Origin: Candidatus Endowatersipora endosymbiont of Watersipora subatra
GTDB lineage: Bacteria; Pseudomonadota; Alphaproteobacteria; Rhizobiales; Rhizobiaceae
Direction: 5' to 3'
Length of the DNA stretch: 64,000 bases
Assembly: GCF_964026585.1 (NCBI RefSeq)
Contig: NZ_OZ032160.1
Coordinates: 806,001-870,000 of the forward strand
Part shown: one piece after another, positions 23,101-34,263 of the stretch
How the letters are laid out: every line of letters begins with the position of its first letter
Numbering within the stretch: the first letter of the stretch is position 1
Made by a program: the position numbers and the translations under genes
Notes under the pieces: model-generated
Told to the model about the DNA's origin: nothing
What the model saw: the letters and a program-made list of their open reading frames with translations, nothing else
Database searches by the model: none

Positions 23101-24295
23101 TGATATGCTGAAAGGTCAGAAATCAATTTCTGGTCCTAAAGGGCATAAAAAAGGCACGAATCTTTCGTGCAAAGTAATGGACGAATATCCTCGCAGTCAA
23201 TGGTGGCTGTTCGTGATCGATAACACGAATCTTCAGGAACAAATTGAAGTGCTTCGCGATCAATATGAAGAATCTAAGTCTCTTCTAGAAGGTCGATTCA
23301 TGGATAAGGTAGAAAAACTCCAGCGCGGCGATGAATTACCACCTGGTGTTATGAAAATGGTCAAAGTTTTTGTAGCTACTAAGCGTAAATTACAACCTGG
23401 TGATAAAATGGCTGGTCGCCATGGCAATAAAGGTGTGGTTTCTCGAATCTTGCCAATTGAGGATATGCCATTTCTAGAAGATGGGACTCACGTGGACATT
23501 GTTTTAAATCCTCTGGGTGTGCCATCGCGCATGAATGTGGGGCAAATTCTTGAAACGCATCTTGGCTGGGCTTGTGTAGGCATGGGTCATAAAATTGATG
23601 ATTTGCTAGAAAATTATAAGAAATCATCTGATTTGAGTAATCTACGTAAAGAAATTGAATCTCTTTATCCGTCCAATGATCGGAATGAACCCGTAGCGGA
23701 TTTGAGTGACGATTCTATTGAGTGTCTTGCTAATCACTTAAAAAATGGTGTGTGTATAGCAACACCGGTTTTTGATGGTGCACATGAAGCAGACATTGTT
23801 AAGATGCTAGAGAAGGCTGGTCTTGATGGATCTGGTCAGTCGACCGTATACGACGGTCGCACAGGTGAGAAGTTCGATCGCCCGGTCACTATAGGTTATA
23901 TTTATATGCTGAAGCTCCATCATCTAGTTGATGATAAAATTCATGCTCGTTCCATCGGTCCTTATTCGTTAGTTACCCAGCAGCCCCTGGGGGGTAAGGC
24001 CCAATTTGGAGGTCAACGTTTTGGCGAGATGGAAGTTTGGGCCTTGGAGGCTTACGGTGCGGCTTATACTTTACAGGAAATGCTAACAGTAAAATCTGAT
24101 GATGTTGCAGGCAGGACCAAAGTTTATGAGTCCATCGTTCGTGGTGACGATACCTTTGAATCGGGTATTCCTGAATCCTTTAACGTTTTAGTTAAGGAAA
24201 TGCGATCTCTTGGTTTATCAGTTGAGCTAGGGAATTCAAAGCTTGAACTCAAAAATGAAGAAAATAACTTTGATATTTCAAAGGGATCTGAATAG
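20135..24295 (+). CDS. rpoB: DNA-directed RNA polymerase subunit beta
   Basis: Catalytic beta subunit of RNA polymerase, 1386 residues from ATG 20135 ([19 protein letters not shown]). Visible landmarks: the rifampicin pocket [30 protein letters not shown] near residue 525, RPIETPEG-equivalent [15 protein letters not shown] near 580, the [15 protein letters not shown] block near 1090, and [31 protein letters not shown] near the end. The rifampicin cluster looks wild type. Length is typical of Alphaproteobacteria. rpoC starts 127 bases downstream. Confidence 0.98.
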   Translation: MAQSSSRVNLFNGRKRMRKVYGHITEVTDMPNLIEVQKSSYDSFLMVKEPENGRGDEGLQAVFNSVFPIKDFTGTAQLDFVRYDFELPKYDTEECRQRDMTYSAPLKVTLRLIVFDLDDETGAKSVKDIKEQEVFMGDMPLMTDNGTFVINGAERVIVSQMHRSPGVFFDHDKGKSHSSGRLLFSSRIIPYRGSWLDIEFDAKEIIYARIDRRRKIPVTSLLMAMGMDGEDILNHFYSRTSYRKDGDNWLLPFDSNRLKGTQPVEDIVDAETGRIIIEAGQKVTHRLIKQLEEKGIKTIRVASEVIHGKYLADDIVNMETGEIYFEAGDELDIDNLVTLSDLGYSCLDVLDIDHVNIGGYIRNTLVADKNQSRQDALFDIYRVMRPGEPPTMETAEAMFQSLFFDRERYDLSAVGRVKMNMRLDLNVEDTVRILRKDDILAVVKKLLELRDGIGEIDDIDNLGNRRVRSVGELMENQYRVGLLRMERAIKERMSSIEIGTVTPQDLINAKPAAASVREFFGSSQLSQFMDQTNPLSEITHKRRLSALGPGGLTRERAGFEVRDVHPTHYGRICPIETPEGPNIGLINSLATFARINKYGFIESPYRKVVDCQVTNNVVYLSAMEESKYAVAQANAELDDHGFFVNEFIVSRHGGDVQMMSRDSVDLMDVSPKQLVSVAAALIPFLENDDANRALMGSNMMRQAVPLLCAEAPYVGTGMEAIVARDSGAAISSCRSGIVDQVDATRIVVRAIEDLDPGKPGVDIYKMQKFQRSNQSTCINQRPLVRVGDLLRKGDIIADGPSTDLGDLALGRNVLVAFMPWNGYNFEDSILLSERIVRDDVFTSIHIEEFEVMARDTKLGPEEVTRDIPNVSEEALKNLDEAGITYIGAEVGPGDILVGKITPKGESPMTPEEKLLRAIFGEKASDVRDTSLRMSAGAFGTVVEVRVFNRHGVEKDERAMAIEREEIEKLAKDRDDEQEILDRNVYSRLYDMLKGQKSISGPKGHKKGTNLSCKVMDEYPRSQWWLFVIDNTNLQEQIEVLRDQYEESKSLLEGRFMDKVEKLQRGDELPPGVMKMVKVFVATKRKLQPGDKMAGRHGNKGVVSRILPIEDMPFLEDGTHVDIVLNPLGVPSRMNVGQILETHLGWACVGMGHKIDDLLENYKKSSDLSNLRKEIESLYPSNDRNEPVADLSDDSIECLANHLKNGVCIATPVFDGAHEADIVKMLEKAGLDGSGQSTVYDGRTGEKFDRPVTIGYIYMLKLHHLVDDKIHARSIGPYSLVTQQPLGGKAQFGGQRFGEMEVWALEAYGAAYTLQEMLTVKSDDVAGRTKVYESIVRGDDTFESGIPESFNVLVKEMRSLGLSVELGNSKLELKNEENNFDISKGSE

Positions 24296-24422
24296 TTAAG
24301 AGAAATAGTTATCAATACTTGATTCTCTCGACCATCTGATTTTCGATCCCTGCGTACTTCGCTATCAATACAGAAGATCTCAAAAACAGGGCAAATGCCT
24401 TATAAAATAAGGAGAAAACAAC

Positions 24423-27400
24423 ATGAGCCATGAAGTCATGAATCTCTTCAATCCACGGGTCCGTGCACAGACCTTTGATTCAATCCGTATATCAATTGCT
24501 AGTCCAGAGACAATTCCATCGTGGTCGTTTGGTGAAATCAAGAAACCGGAGACGATCAATTATCGTACGTTCAAACCAGAGCGTGAAGGTCTATTTTGCG
24601 CACGTATTTTTGGTCCTATAAAGGATTATGAATGTCTTTGCGGTAAATACAAGCGCATGAAGTACAAAGGTATCATCTGTGAAAAATGTGGTGTTGAAGT
24701 CACTCTTTCGCGTGTACGCCGAGAGCGGATGGGCCATATCGAGCTTGCATCTCCTGTGGCGCATATTTGGTTTTTAAAATCTTTGCCATCACGTATAGGG
24801 CTTCTTCTGGATTTGACGCTGAAAGATCTTGAACGGATTTTATACTTTGAGAATTTTGTTGTTCTTGAATCTGGGCTTTCTCCTTTAAAAGAGTTCCAGC
24901 TTCTTTCTGAAGAGGAGTATCTTACTGCTAAGGAAGAGTATGGTGATGATGCTTTTACAGCTATGATTGGTGCTGAGGCCATTCATGAGATGTTATCATC
25001 TCTAGACCTTGAAAAACTTGTCAATAATCTCCGTGAGGAGATTGCAACAACGACATCGGAGCTAAAATATAAAAAGCTTTCTAAGCGCTTGAAGACCTCA
25101 GAGGCTTTCCTTGATTCTGGTAATCGCCCAGAATGGATGATTCTGAAGACAATTCCTGTTATTCCACCAGATCTTCGTCCTTTAGTGCCTTTGGATGGTG
25201 GACGTTTTGCGACGTCTGATCTTAATGATTTATATCGCCGTGTTATTAACCGCAACAACCGTCTTAAGCGTCTAATTGAACTACGCGCTCCTGATATTAT
25301 TGTACGCAACGAAAAACGTATGCTACAGGAATCTGTTGATGCACTATTCGATAATGGCCGTCGTGGGCGTACCATAACGGGTGCAAATAAGCGACCACTC
25401 AAATCTTTATCTGACATGCTTAAAGGAAAACAAGGACGCTTTCGTCAAAATCTTTTAGGGAAACGTGTCGATTATTCTGGTCGTTCCGTTATTGTTGTTG
25501 GTCCTGAATTGAAGCTACATCAGTGTGGTCTGCCAAAAAAAATGGCTTTAGAACTTTTTAAACCTTTTATTTATGCTCGTCTTGATGCCCAAGGATACTC
25601 TTCTACTGTCAAACAGGCTAAAAAATTGGTGGAGAAAGAAAGGCCAGAAGTTTGGGATATTCTTGATGAAGTGATCCGTGAACATCCAGTGTTGTTGAAT
25701 CGTGCACCAACACTACATCGTTTAGGTATTCAAGCTTTTGAGCCTGTTTTGATTGAAGGGAAAGCCATACACTTGCATCCCCTTGTTTGTGCTGCATTTA
25801 ATGCTGACTTTGATGGAGATCAGATGGCTGTTCATGTACCCTTGTCTTTAGAAGCTCAGTTAGAAGCACGGGTATTGATGATGTCTACAAATAATATTTT
25901 GCATCCGGCTAATGGTCATCCTGTTATTGTTCCTTCTCAAGATATTGTTTTAGGTCTCTATTATTTATCAATTGAGGCTCAAAATGAACCTGGTCAGGGA
26001 ATGATTTTTGGTGATATGGGTGAATTGCATCATGCACTTGATAACCGTGTGGTTACTTTGCACACAAAGATCAAAGGTCGTTATAAGACTCTTGATAAAG
26101 AAGGAAATACAGTTTCTGAAATTTATGATACGACTCCAGGTCGTATGTTGATGGGAGATTTGTTGCCTAAGAAAGAAAATGTTGGCTTTGATATTATCAA
26201 TCAAGAGATGACAAAGAAAAATATCTCTACTATGATTGAGAGAGTCTATAGGAGTTGTGGTCAGAAAGACACGGTTGTTTTCTGTGATCAGATTACGAGA
26301 CTTGGTTTCACTTATGCTTGTAAAGCTGGTATTTCCTTTGGTAAGGATGATATGGTGGTGCCACCAACAAAAGAATTACTTGTTGAAGAAACTCAAGCTC
26401 TCACTAAAGAATTTGAAAAACAATACAATGATGGCTTAATTACTCAAGGAGAAAAGTACAATAAGATTGTTGATGCCTGGGCTAAATGTGGTGATAAAGT
26501 CGCTGATGAAATGATGAATCAGCTTCAGAAAACTAAATTTGATGCTTCTGGTCGTCAGCTTCAAATGAACTCCGTTTACATGATGTCCCGTTCTGGAGCC
26601 CGTGGATCTCCAGCTCAGATGAAGCAATTAGCGGGAATGCGTGGTTTAATGGCAAAACCTTCAGGTGAAATTATCGAAACCCCAATTATATCGAATTTTA
26701 AGGAAGGGTTATCGGTTATGGAGTACTTTAACTCCACTCATGGTGCTCGAAAAGGCCTAGCTGATACAGCTTTAAAAACTGCCAATTCTGGATATCTCAC
26801 GAGACGGTTAGTCGATGTAGCTCAGGATTGTATTGTTAATGAACAGGATTGTGGCACTGAAAAGGGATTAACGATGCAGTCAATTGTAGATGCAGGTCAG
26901 GTTGTTGCTTCATTAGGACAGCGGATTGCAGGTCGCGCAGCAGCAGAAAATATCAGTCATCCTGAAACTGGTGAATTGATTATTGCTATGGGTCAATCGA
27001 TTGAGGAATTTGATGCTCTAGCTATCGAAAAGGCCGGTATTCAGCAAGTCAAGATACGTTCCCCCTTAACTTGTGAAACTCGTACTGGTATTTGCTGTAC
27101 TTGTTACGGTCGTGATTTAGCACGTGGTATGCCTGTTAATATGGGGGAAGCTGTTGGTGTAATAGCAGCTCAGTCCATCGGTGAGCCAGGCACTCAGTTA
27201 ACGATGCGTACGTTTCATATAGGAGGGACCGCTCAGGTTGTTGATTCATCTTTTATCGAAGCTTCCTACGAAGGCTCTGTCAAAATACGTAACCGTAATG
27301 TGGTGAGAGATTCTGATAGTTACCTCATAGCTATGGGGCGCAATATGGCAATATTGATTATGGATGATCAAAATTATGAACGTGCAGTTCACCGTATCGC

Positions 27401-28640
27401 GTATGGTTCTCGCCTTCACGTTGATGATGGAGATTCTGTTAAACAAGGTCAGCGGATTGCTGAATGGGATTCCTATACGCGACCGATTTTAACATCTGAA
27501 GGAGGTATAGTTGAATTTGAAGATCTTATTCATGGTGTTTCTGTTTCTGAATCGGCAGACGAAAGCACAGGTATTGTTAAACGTGTAATTATTGATTGGC
27601 GTTCAAATCCACGTGGTACAGACTTGAAACCAGCCCTTATTATCAAGGATAATAAGGGTGATTTGGTGATCTCTGAACAGAGTGGAGAAGCACGCTTTTT
27701 GCTTCCTGTTAATGCTATCCTCTCTGTTGAACCTGGTGAAGAAATTAAGAGAGGTGATGTTTTAGCTCGTGTACCTTTGGAAAGTGCTAAAACTAAAGAC
27801 ATTACTGGTGGCTTGCCACGCGTTGCGGAGCTTTTTGAGGCCCGTCGCCCTAAAGATGCTGCGGTTATTGCAGATATTAACGGTGTGATACGTTTTGGAC
27901 GGGACTACAAAAATAAACGTCGTGTATATATCGAACCATCAGACCTTGAACTTGAATCGGTTGAATACCTAATCCCGAAAGGAAAACCTTTTCACTATCA
28001 GGATGGTGATCTCATCGAAAAGGGTGATTACCTTCTCGATGGGAATCCTGCTCCTCATGACATCCTTGCGATTAAAGGTATTGAGGCTCTTGCATCCTAT
28101 TTAGTTGATGAAGTTCAAGAAGTTTACCGATTGCAGGGTGTAACTATTAACGATAAGCATATTGAGGTTATTGTACGTCAAATGTTACAGAAAGTTGAAA
28201 TCACTGAACCTGGTGATTCTGGTCTTGTTCGTGGTGAGCAGATGGATCGAATCGAACTTGATCTAATGAATGAAAAGCTTTCTGAGGAAGGCCGACTCCC
28301 CGCATCTGGTCATCCGATTCTTTTAGGAATCACGAAAGCCAGCCTACAGACACGCTCTTTCATCTCAGCAGCTTCCTTTCAAGAAACTACGCGTGTTTTG
28401 ACTGAGGCCGCAGTTTCTGGTAAATCAGATACATTGGAAGGTCTAAAAGAAAATGTAATTGTTGGTCGTTTAATACCTGCTGGTACAGGAGGTGTTATGA
28501 ATCATATTCGTCGTATTGCCAAGGCTCGCGATGAGTTGATTATTGAAGAGAAAAATAAATTTAATGAATCTGAAGCAAGGATGTTAATTGATATGTCGGA
28601 ATCTGAAGTCCAGAGAAATAGAACGAGGATTGTTAAATAA
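24423..28640 (+). CDS. rpoC: DNA-directed RNA polymerase subunit beta'
   Basis: Largest RNA polymerase subunit, 1405 residues, starting at ATG 24423 after AAGGAG. The first zinc site is [20 protein letters not shown] (about residues 71-90), the active-site magnesium loop [14 protein letters not shown] lies near 459, and the second zinc cluster is seen in [16 protein letters not shown] near 885. The trigger loop region [14 protein letters not shown] follows near 922. No gene breaks are seen. Downstream are two tRNA genes, not rpsL-rpsG-fusA. Confidence 0.98.
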   Translation: MSHEVMNLFNPRVRAQTFDSIRISIASPETIPSWSFGEIKKPETINYRTFKPEREGLFCARIFGPIKDYECLCGKYKRMKYKGIICEKCGVEVTLSRVRRERMGHIELASPVAHIWFLKSLPSRIGLLLDLTLKDLERILYFENFVVLESGLSPLKEFQLLSEEEYLTAKEEYGDDAFTAMIGAEAIHEMLSSLDLEKLVNNLREEIATTTSELKYKKLSKRLKTSEAFLDSGNRPEWMILKTIPVIPPDLRPLVPLDGGRFATSDLNDLYRRVINRNNRLKRLIELRAPDIIVRNEKRMLQESVDALFDNGRRGRTITGANKRPLKSLSDMLKGKQGRFRQNLLGKRVDYSGRSVIVVGPELKLHQCGLPKKMALELFKPFIYARLDAQGYSSTVKQAKKLVEKERPEVWDILDEVIREHPVLLNRAPTLHRLGIQAFEPVLIEGKAIHLHPLVCAAFNADFDGDQMAVHVPLSLEAQLEARVLMMSTNNILHPANGHPVIVPSQDIVLGLYYLSIEAQNEPGQGMIFGDMGELHHALDNRVVTLHTKIKGRYKTLDKEGNTVSEIYDTTPGRMLMGDLLPKKENVGFDIINQEMTKKNISTMIERVYRSCGQKDTVVFCDQITRLGFTYACKAGISFGKDDMVVPPTKELLVEETQALTKEFEKQYNDGLITQGEKYNKIVDAWAKCGDKVADEMMNQLQKTKFDASGRQLQMNSVYMMSRSGARGSPAQMKQLAGMRGLMAKPSGEIIETPIISNFKEGLSVMEYFNSTHGARKGLADTALKTANSGYLTRRLVDVAQDCIVNEQDCGTEKGLTMQSIVDAGQVVASLGQRIAGRAAAENISHPETGELIIAMGQSIEEFDALAIEKAGIQQVKIRSPLTCETRTGICCTCYGRDLARGMPVNMGEAVGVIAAQSIGEPGTQLTMRTFHIGGTAQVVDSSFIEASYEGSVKIRNRNVVRDSDSYLIAMGRNMAILIMDDQNYERAVHRIAYGSRLHVDDGDSVKQGQRIAEWDSYTRPILTSEGGIVEFEDLIHGVSVSESADESTGIVKRVIIDWRSNPRGTDLKPALIIKDNKGDLVISEQSGEARFLLPVNAILSVEPGEEIKRGDVLARVPLESAKTKDITGGLPRVAELFEARRPKDAAVIADINGVIRFGRDYKNKRRVYIEPSDLELESVEYLIPKGKPFHYQDGDLIEKGDYLLDGNPAPHDILAIKGIEALASYLVDEVQEVYRLQGVTINDKHIEVIVRQMLQKVEITEPGDSGLVRGEQMDRIELDLMNEKLSEEGRLPASGHPILLGITKASLQTRSFISAASFQETTRVLTEAAVSGKSDTLEGLKENVIVGRLIPAGTGGVMNHIRRIAKARDELIIEEKNKFNESEARMLIDMSESEVQRNRTRIVK

Positions 28641-28776
28641 AGAGAGAGGTACCAAGATCAAGCTATTCATGAGGCGTGATAATGACAATCATTACCTGCC
28701 ATGATTATGATTGGGAGAGGTGATGATGTCTATGTCTGTCTACAGACCTTCATAGTGTTGATAGAAAAATCATTCG

Positions 28777-28850
28777 TGGAGGCCTCGCCCGGACTCGAAC
28801 CGGGGTAAAAGGATTTGCAGTCCTCTGCGTAACCACTCCGCCACAAGGCC
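28777..28850 (-). tRNA. tRNA-Cys (anticodon GCA)
   Basis: A 74-base tRNA on the minus strand. Acceptor stem GGCCTTG pairs with CGAGGCC (one G-T pair), discriminator T, encoded CCA. The anticodon loop is CTGCAAA with anticodon GCA, and the T arm contains GGTTCGAGTCC. It faces away from rpoC and lies divergent from tRNA-Asn. Confidence 0.95.
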
Positions 28851-28997
28851 CCTTTCTACAAAGAAAGAATGAAGATACTACTAACAAATAGCCAGAAAGT
28901 TGCCAAGTGTTGAGTTATTAAAATTTTCTTCTTATGCTTCCTTTAAAAGGTTGCATAATGATTTCTACTTTTGCAAGATAATATTTCATTTTGGTGA

Positions 28998-29072
28998 TCC
29001 TCGGTAGCTCAGTGGCAGAGCAGTTGACTGTTAATCAATTGGTCGCTGGTTCGAATCCAGCCCGGGGAGCCA
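28998..29072 (+). tRNA. tRNA-Asn (anticodon GTT)
   Basis: A 75-base tRNA with acceptor stem TCCTCGG/CCGGGGA (one T-G pair), discriminator G and encoded CCA. The D arm reads TAGCTCAGTGGCAGAGCA, the anticodon loop CTGTTAA gives GTT, and the T loop is TTCGAAT. It converges on the helicase gene. Confidence 0.96.
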
Positions 29073-29151
29073 TAGCCATAAGAGATGAGATTCGATAAAA
29101 ATCGATAAATACTTCTTCTTCATTTTATGGAGATCAAAATTCGTTGTTTTT

Positions 29152-31185
29152 TTATTTAGTCGGTCGATATCTCCTACATACCGTTTTGACTATTTCAACA
29201 TTTTCGGAGGGCAATTCCTCAATGAAACGACTAGGTCTAGCGTTTTGCCACTGTCCATGAATTAATCGATGGGAAACAAACCATATATTAGCTCGCTTAC
29301 GCGCTCTAGTTATCCCAACATAGGCCAGTCGTCTTTCTTCTTCTAATCCCAACCTACCACCCTTATCAAGGCTTCGTTGATGAGGAAACAAGCCTTCCTC
29401 CCAACCTGGTAAAAATACAGTATCAAATTCTAGCCCTTTTGCGGAGTGCAGTGTCATAAGATTGACTGCATCTATATGAGTATGAAGGTTCTTGTCAGAA
29501 TCTGTAACAAGGGAGACATGTTCAAGAAATTCATGCAAACTTTCGAATGCCTCCATAAAGCGGATTAATTCTTTTAGATTCTCTAAACGACCTTGACTCT
29601 CTGGATTGTTCTCATTTTTCCACATTTTAGTGTATCCGGATTCGTCTAAAATTTGTTGTGCTAAGCGTGTATGCAAGGTATCATGCATTGAATGTGACCA
29701 ACGAGAAAAGTTAAGAGTAACTAATCTTAGTGTTTTTCTCTGTTTTGGTTTTAACTCTTCTGTATTGATCAGTTCATGAGATGCCGCCAACATAGAAATA
29801 TTAAAAAGTCCTGCGTAGTCGCGGATAATACGGATTGTAGTACTGCCTAAACCACGCTTAGGTTGATTGATGATTCGTTCAAATGATAGGTCATCAGTAG
29901 GCTGACAGGTAAGACGAAAATAGGCAATTGCATCACGGATTTCTCTGCGTTCATAAAATCTAGGACCACCAACTACACGATAATTAACTCCGAGAGATAC
30001 AAACTGATCCTCAAATTCGCGCATTTGAAATGATGCTCTAACCAAAACCGCTATATTTTTAAGTAAGTGACCTTTTGATTGAAGATTCTTTATTTCATCG
30101 CTTATAGTTCTAGCTTCTTCTTCACTATCCCATCCGATTGAAATTTTAACTTTTTCTTCGTCTAAGTCGTTTAAATTTGTAAAAAGTTTTTTCTTTAATC
30201 GTTTTTCATTATGAGTAATCAAGTGCGAGGCTACTCTTAAAATATGTCTTGTCGATCGGTAATTTTCCTGAAGTTGAATAAGTTTTGCATTAGGAAAATC
30301 TTTATCAAATCGCAAGATATTATCGATCTCTGCACCACGCCATCCGTAAATTGATTGGTCATCATCTCCAACACAGCATATATTGGCTATGGAATCTGAG
30401 ATATTGCTTTCATAAGAAACATGTTCTGATTTAACTTGTCGTTTTTTAGGCGGTTGAACAAGGAGACGGAGCCAAATATACTGGGCAATATTTGTATCTT
30501 GATATTCGTCTACGAGAATATAACGAAACCGTTGGTTGTATTTGACTAAAATATCAGGATATTCTCTGAATAATCTTATGCATTCGACAAGCAAGTCACC
30601 CAGATCACATGCATTCAGAGTTTTCAGGTTTTTTTGATATAATTCATATAAGGTACGGCCATGTCCATGACCGAAGGCATAGACTTCAGATTCAGAAAGA
30701 TCATCAGATCTTAAAGCCTTATTCTTCCAAATGTTGATTAATTGGGCTAACTGTTTAGCAGGCCATCTTTTATTATCAATGCCTTCAAGATGAATTAAGT
30801 GTTTGAGTAGACGAATCTGATCCTCGTTATCGAGGATTGAAAAATTAGACTTTAGGCCAACAAGACTGCTGTGCCGGCGTAGTATTTTGAAACCAATGGA
30901 ATGAAAAGTACCGAGCCAAGGCATTACAATTTCATCAACTGTATTAGCAACACGGTATTTTATTTCCTGTGCGGCCTTGTTGGTAAATGTTACTGCCAAT
31001 ATTTGTCTTGGAAACGCTTTCTTTTGTGCTAGGATGTGAGCAATTCTGCTTGTGAGGACACGAGTCTTACCTGTTCCAGCTCCTGCCAACACTAAAAGCG
31101 GCCCTTCAGTTGAGAGGACTGCTTCAGTTTGCTTACTGTTCAACCCCTTAAGGTAAGGTAAGGAAAGAAAACTACGACTATTCAT
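29152..31185 (-). CDS. uvrD: UvrD/PcrA-type ATP-dependent DNA helicase
   Basis: Superfamily 1A 3'-5' helicase used in excision and mismatch repair and in clearing stalled polymerase. Motifs in order: Q-motif LNSKQTEAV, Walker A LAGAGTGKTRVL near residue 35, DEYQDTN near 228, GDDDQSIYGWRGAE near 275, ENYRSTRHIL near 305, MTLHSAKGLEFDTVFLPGWEEGLFP near 580 and RLAYVGITRARKRA near 624. All helicase motifs are intact. At 677 residues it lacks most of the C-terminal tail (Tudor-like region) found in longer UvrD. I use ATG 31185; GTG 31191 is two codons upstream. Confidence 0.93.
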   Translation of the reverse strand: MNSRSFLSLPYLKGLNSKQTEAVLSTEGPLLVLAGAGTGKTRVLTSRIAHILAQKKAFPRQILAVTFTNKAAQEIKYRVANTVDEIVMPWLGTFHSIGFKILRRHSSLVGLKSNFSILDNEDQIRLLKHLIHLEGIDNKRWPAKQLAQLINIWKNKALRSDDLSESEVYAFGHGHGRTLYELYQKNLKTLNACDLGDLLVECIRLFREYPDILVKYNQRFRYILVDEYQDTNIAQYIWLRLLVQPPKKRQVKSEHVSYESNISDSIANICCVGDDDQSIYGWRGAEIDNILRFDKDFPNAKLIQLQENYRSTRHILRVASHLITHNEKRLKKKLFTNLNDLDEEKVKISIGWDSEEEARTISDEIKNLQSKGHLLKNIAVLVRASFQMREFEDQFVSLGVNYRVVGGPRFYERREIRDAIAYFRLTCQPTDDLSFERIINQPKRGLGSTTIRIIRDYAGLFNISMLAASHELINTEELKPKQRKTLRLVTLNFSRWSHSMHDTLHTRLAQQILDESGYTKMWKNENNPESQGRLENLKELIRFMEAFESLHEFLEHVSLVTDSDKNLHTHIDAVNLMTLHSAKGLEFDTVFLPGWEEGLFPHQRSLDKGGRLGLEEERRLAYVGITRARKRANIWFVSHRLIHGQWQNARPSRFIEELPSENVEIVKTVCRRYRPTK

Positions 31186-31254
31186 TTTCACTTATGAAGT
31201 TCTAAATATGGTATAATGATCAAAAATTGAGAACCATATTGAGGGGTTATATCA

Positions 31255-31278
31255 AGTCTCTTCAGTTTTGAAGAGACT
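31255..31278 (-). terminator. Perfect 9-bp hairpin between lpxL and uvrD
   Basis: AGTCTCTTC (31255-31263) and GAAGAGACT (31270-31278) pair perfectly around a 6-base loop. On the minus strand it lies after lpxL and before uvrD. There is no good T tract after it on this strand (TTGATATAA follows), so it may be a weak terminator or a processing site. Confidence 0.45.
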
Positions 31279-31313
31279 GTTTTAAAGTCTAGTAACATGA
31301 AAAAAACTCTTTC

Positions 31314-31352
31314 TCCTAATTCCTAATAAAATTAGGACTTTATCCTAATATA
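31314..31352. repeat. TCCTAAT repeats next to lpxL 3' end
   Basis: TCCTAAT occurs twice in tandem (31314-31320, 31321-31327) and a third copy follows just before the lpxL stop region. The inner copy pairs with ATTAGG at 31331-31336 over a 3-base loop to form a small hairpin. Confidence 0.55.
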
Positions 31353-31354
31353 AG

Positions 31355-32287
31355 CTATAGTGGAGGGAGGATTTCTTTTAACTTCCATCGATCATGTAGC
31401 CATAGCCATTGATCTGGGTATTCCTTAACCCAGCTCTCGATGATCTCGTTAATACGTAGAGTTATTTCTACTACCTTGTTCTTTTGATCTTGATGATCTG
31501 GTATATTAATTGCATCATTCAGTTCGATACGAAAGCGTCCACCAGGAAGTCTTATACATCGAGAAGGATAGATGTCACAATGATGACGAAGGGCTAACTT
31601 TGCAGCAAGAGGATTTGCACTGGCTTGACGTCCAAGAAATTGGATACGTGGGCCTTTGGCAAAAGCTTGATCAGCTAATAGTCCAACAATTCCTCCAGAA
31701 TTAAGCACCCTCGATAGTGTCAAGGCTGCGGCTACCCCTCTACATGACGGCACAAATCGACAGTACTTCATGTGTCGTGCTTTTAATAGACGTTGAGCTA
31801 AGAATCGGTTGTTGGGAGGACGAAAGAGAACGGTAATATCAAGGCCATAGTTTGCTGCAGCAATGGGTAGAATTTCCCAATTTCCAGTATGCGCTGTGAA
31901 TATTATACTTGGCTTGTCACTTTCAAGAATTTTTCTAAAATTCTCAGCACCATTGATATCGATTCTCCCTTCCCCTTGTTTTTCGAGATCGTAGTTAAAG
32001 AGATCATCAAGAAAAACATATTCTGTTAAGGTTCGAGCAACATTACCCCAAACACATCGAACAATCTCATTAATTTCTTGTTGTTTATAGTGAGGAAAAG
32101 CTAATCTAAGGTTCTTTCTGGCAAGTTTTGAACGAGGCAGAAACGGAGAGAGTAGTTTGCCACTTGATTCCGCAATCGCTGTTGATTGATCCGGTGGTAA
32201 TTTTTTTGCTATCCGTAGCAATATGCTGACTAACGCAGAGACGATCCAATTATATGCAGTTTTTAGATTAGATAGTGATGTCACCAT
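31355..32287 (-). CDS. lpxL: LpxL/HtrB-type lipid A acyltransferase
   Basis: Inner-membrane acyltransferase expected to add a secondary acyl chain to the lipid A precursor, implying that the cell makes lipopolysaccharide. The 310-residue protein has an N-terminal hydrophobic segment (about residues 12-25), the catalytic HX4E motif in TAHTGNWEILPIAAAN near 133, and the LLADQAFAKGPRIQFLG block near 207. It starts at ATG 32287. It lies 169 bases upstream of uvrD on the same strand; other lipid A genes are not in the window. Lauroyl or other chain choice cannot be told. Confidence 0.85.
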   Translation of the reverse strand: MVTSLSNLKTAYNWIVSALVSILLRIAKKLPPDQSTAIAESSGKLLSPFLPRSKLARKNLRLAFPHYKQQEINEIVRCVWGNVARTLTEYVFLDDLFNYDLEKQGEGRIDINGAENFRKILESDKPSIIFTAHTGNWEILPIAAANYGLDITVLFRPPNNRFLAQRLLKARHMKYCRFVPSCRGVAAALTLSRVLNSGGIVGLLADQAFAKGPRIQFLGRQASANPLAAKLALRHHCDIYPSRCIRLPGGRFRIELNDAINIPDHQDQKNKVVEITLRINEIIESWVKEYPDQWLWLHDRWKLKEILPPL

Positions 32288-32570
32288 GATTCTATTCAGT
32301 TATAATACAGACCCTTCTTTTCAAAGTCATCCGCCCGTTAGATTATAATATTTACTTTACAAAGATATGATAGCTGCCTATATTAGAAGGAGTAAATACG
32401 CAAGTGCTCTTCAAACTCTTCGTTCTTTTCGTTCTTTCAAGTCTTTCTAGGCTATTGAATTTTCCAGAAAGCTGCTACTCAATAAGATAAGTCGGGCTTT
32501 AATAATTTATGATATCAAGTCAACGGACGATGGACGTCAATTAAGATGATCAGATTTTTAAAGATTTTAC

Positions 32571-34037
32571 ATGACTGACTTTGAAGGTGTTCCTCTGCCA
32601 CTTCGGACCTCACTCAATAAGAGAGGTTATACAGAACTAACACAAGTCCAACGTGCTATCGCAAATCTTGAACACTCCAACCCAGATATTCTAGTTTCGG
32701 CACCAACTGGTTCTGGAAAAACTATAGCGTTTGGTATAGCATTAGCCAATTCTCTACTTGATAAAAAAGATTCTTTTCAGAGTAGCCACCTTCCTTTGGG
32801 TCTAATTATCACGCCAACACGAGAATTAGCAGCACAAGTGAAACGTGAGCTTGATTGGCTCTATGCACCAACTAAAGCCTTAATTGCTTCCTGCGTTGGC
32901 GGTATGGACTACCGAAAAGAAAAGTGTAAGCTAGAGCATGGTGTTCATTTTGTAGTTGGTACACCGGGGCGATTACGTGATCACATCCAACGAAAATCAC
33001 TTAATTTATTAGGCATAAAGGCGATTGTTCTTGATGAAGCTGATGAAATGCTAGATCTAGGCTTCAAAGATGACTTAGAGTTTATTCTTATTTCGGCTTC
33101 AAACAAACATCGAACTTTATTATTTTCAGCAACATTGCCATCAATGATTGAAAAAATGGCATGCCGTTACCAAGACCATGCAGTCCGGATAAAAACAATT
33201 GATAGTAATAAACAACATATTGATATTCAATATCAGGTGATTCCTGTTCACAAAAAGGACCATGAGAAGGCTATTATTAATATTTTACGCTTTTACGATG
33301 CACAAAATGTACTGGTCTTTTGTAACACAAGAGTTGCTGTTAATCACATTGCTTCCCGGTTAAATGATCAAGGTTTTTCTGTTGTTGCCCTATCAGGAGA
33401 ATTCACTCAAAACGAACGCATACGAGCACTACAAACGATGCGTGATGGGAAAGCTCGGATTTGTGTTGCTACTGATGTCGCTGCCAGAGGCATTGATTTA
33501 CCCAACCTGGAACTCGTCATTCACGCGGATTTGCCTCAGAATCCCGAAATATTGTTACACAGAAGCGGCCGGACTGGTCGCGCCGGGCGAAAAGGTATAA
33601 GTGTTCTCATTGTCGATGCTCAATCGAATTATAATGCAAAGTGCTTGTTGAAGAAAGGGAAAATTACTGCAAACTGGGTAAAAGCCCCCACTGCTAGTGA
33701 TATTATTAGGCATGATCAAGAACGTATTCTTGCCAATTCCTATTTAACAGATCCCATACAAATAAGTGAACAGAGATTTATACTGGACTTGATGGCAATT
33801 CATAATCCAGAACAAATTGCAGCGGCTTTTTTGAGATTAAGCCAATCAAAATTATTGGCACCAGAAGAACTCCTAGAAGTTTCAGTTGAAAACACGGATA
33901 ATACTAAATTTCATCAATCGAGTTCATTCTCGCATAAAAGGAAAAAAGTTGACAACAAAAGAAAGCGTAGAACTTTCTTCCCCAAATCGCAATCTAAGAA
34001 AAAATCAATAGATAAAAAGCGAAAGGCCACCTTATGA
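32571..34037 (+). CDS. DEAD-box ATP-dependent RNA helicase, lysine-rich short tail
   Basis: RNA helicase probably acting in ribosome assembly or RNA turnover. Motifs: Q motif RGYTELTQVQRAI, Walker A SAPTGSGKT near residue 43, PTRELAAQVKRE, TPGRLRDHI, DEAD in VLDEADEMLDLGF near 155, SAT near 190, VATDVAARGIDLPNL near 303 and HRSGRTGRAGRKG near 330. The helicase core is intact. After the PEQIAAAFLRL segment that in alphaproteobacterial relatives leads into a DbpA-type RNA-binding domain, this protein ends with a basic tail of about 35 residues (KRKKVDNKRKRRTFF and similar). I cannot assign it firmly to RhlE, DbpA or DeaD. Confidence 0.87.
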   Translation: MTDFEGVPLPLRTSLNKRGYTELTQVQRAIANLEHSNPDILVSAPTGSGKTIAFGIALANSLLDKKDSFQSSHLPLGLIITPTRELAAQVKRELDWLYAPTKALIASCVGGMDYRKEKCKLEHGVHFVVGTPGRLRDHIQRKSLNLLGIKAIVLDEADEMLDLGFKDDLEFILISASNKHRTLLFSATLPSMIEKMACRYQDHAVRIKTIDSNKQHIDIQYQVIPVHKKDHEKAIINILRFYDAQNVLVFCNTRVAVNHIASRLNDQGFSVVALSGEFTQNERIRALQTMRDGKARICVATDVAARGIDLPNLELVIHADLPQNPEILLHRSGRTGRAGRKGISVLIVDAQSNYNAKCLLKKGKITANWVKAPTASDIIRHDQERILANSYLTDPIQISEQRFILDLMAIHNPEQIAAAFLRLSQSKLLAPEELLEVSVENTDNTKFHQSSSFSHKRKKVDNKRKRRTFFPKSQSKKKSIDKKRKATL

Positions 34038-34263
34038 GAAGGTATATTCATTATATCAAAAGCAACTGATTCTGATGGGGTGATAGTAGCATCCATTCCT
34101 TATGAAGGAGGGGGCTTTGATGATAAGGGAAGTTCATCATAATTATGATGTTAAGGAATATCTATAAGATATAAGAATGCTTTATCTTTATCTTTTTTAA
34201 AATTTCTTACTCAAACGAGAATCTCATTCTTTATGTTAGTGATCATTTTGAAGAAGTATCTAT

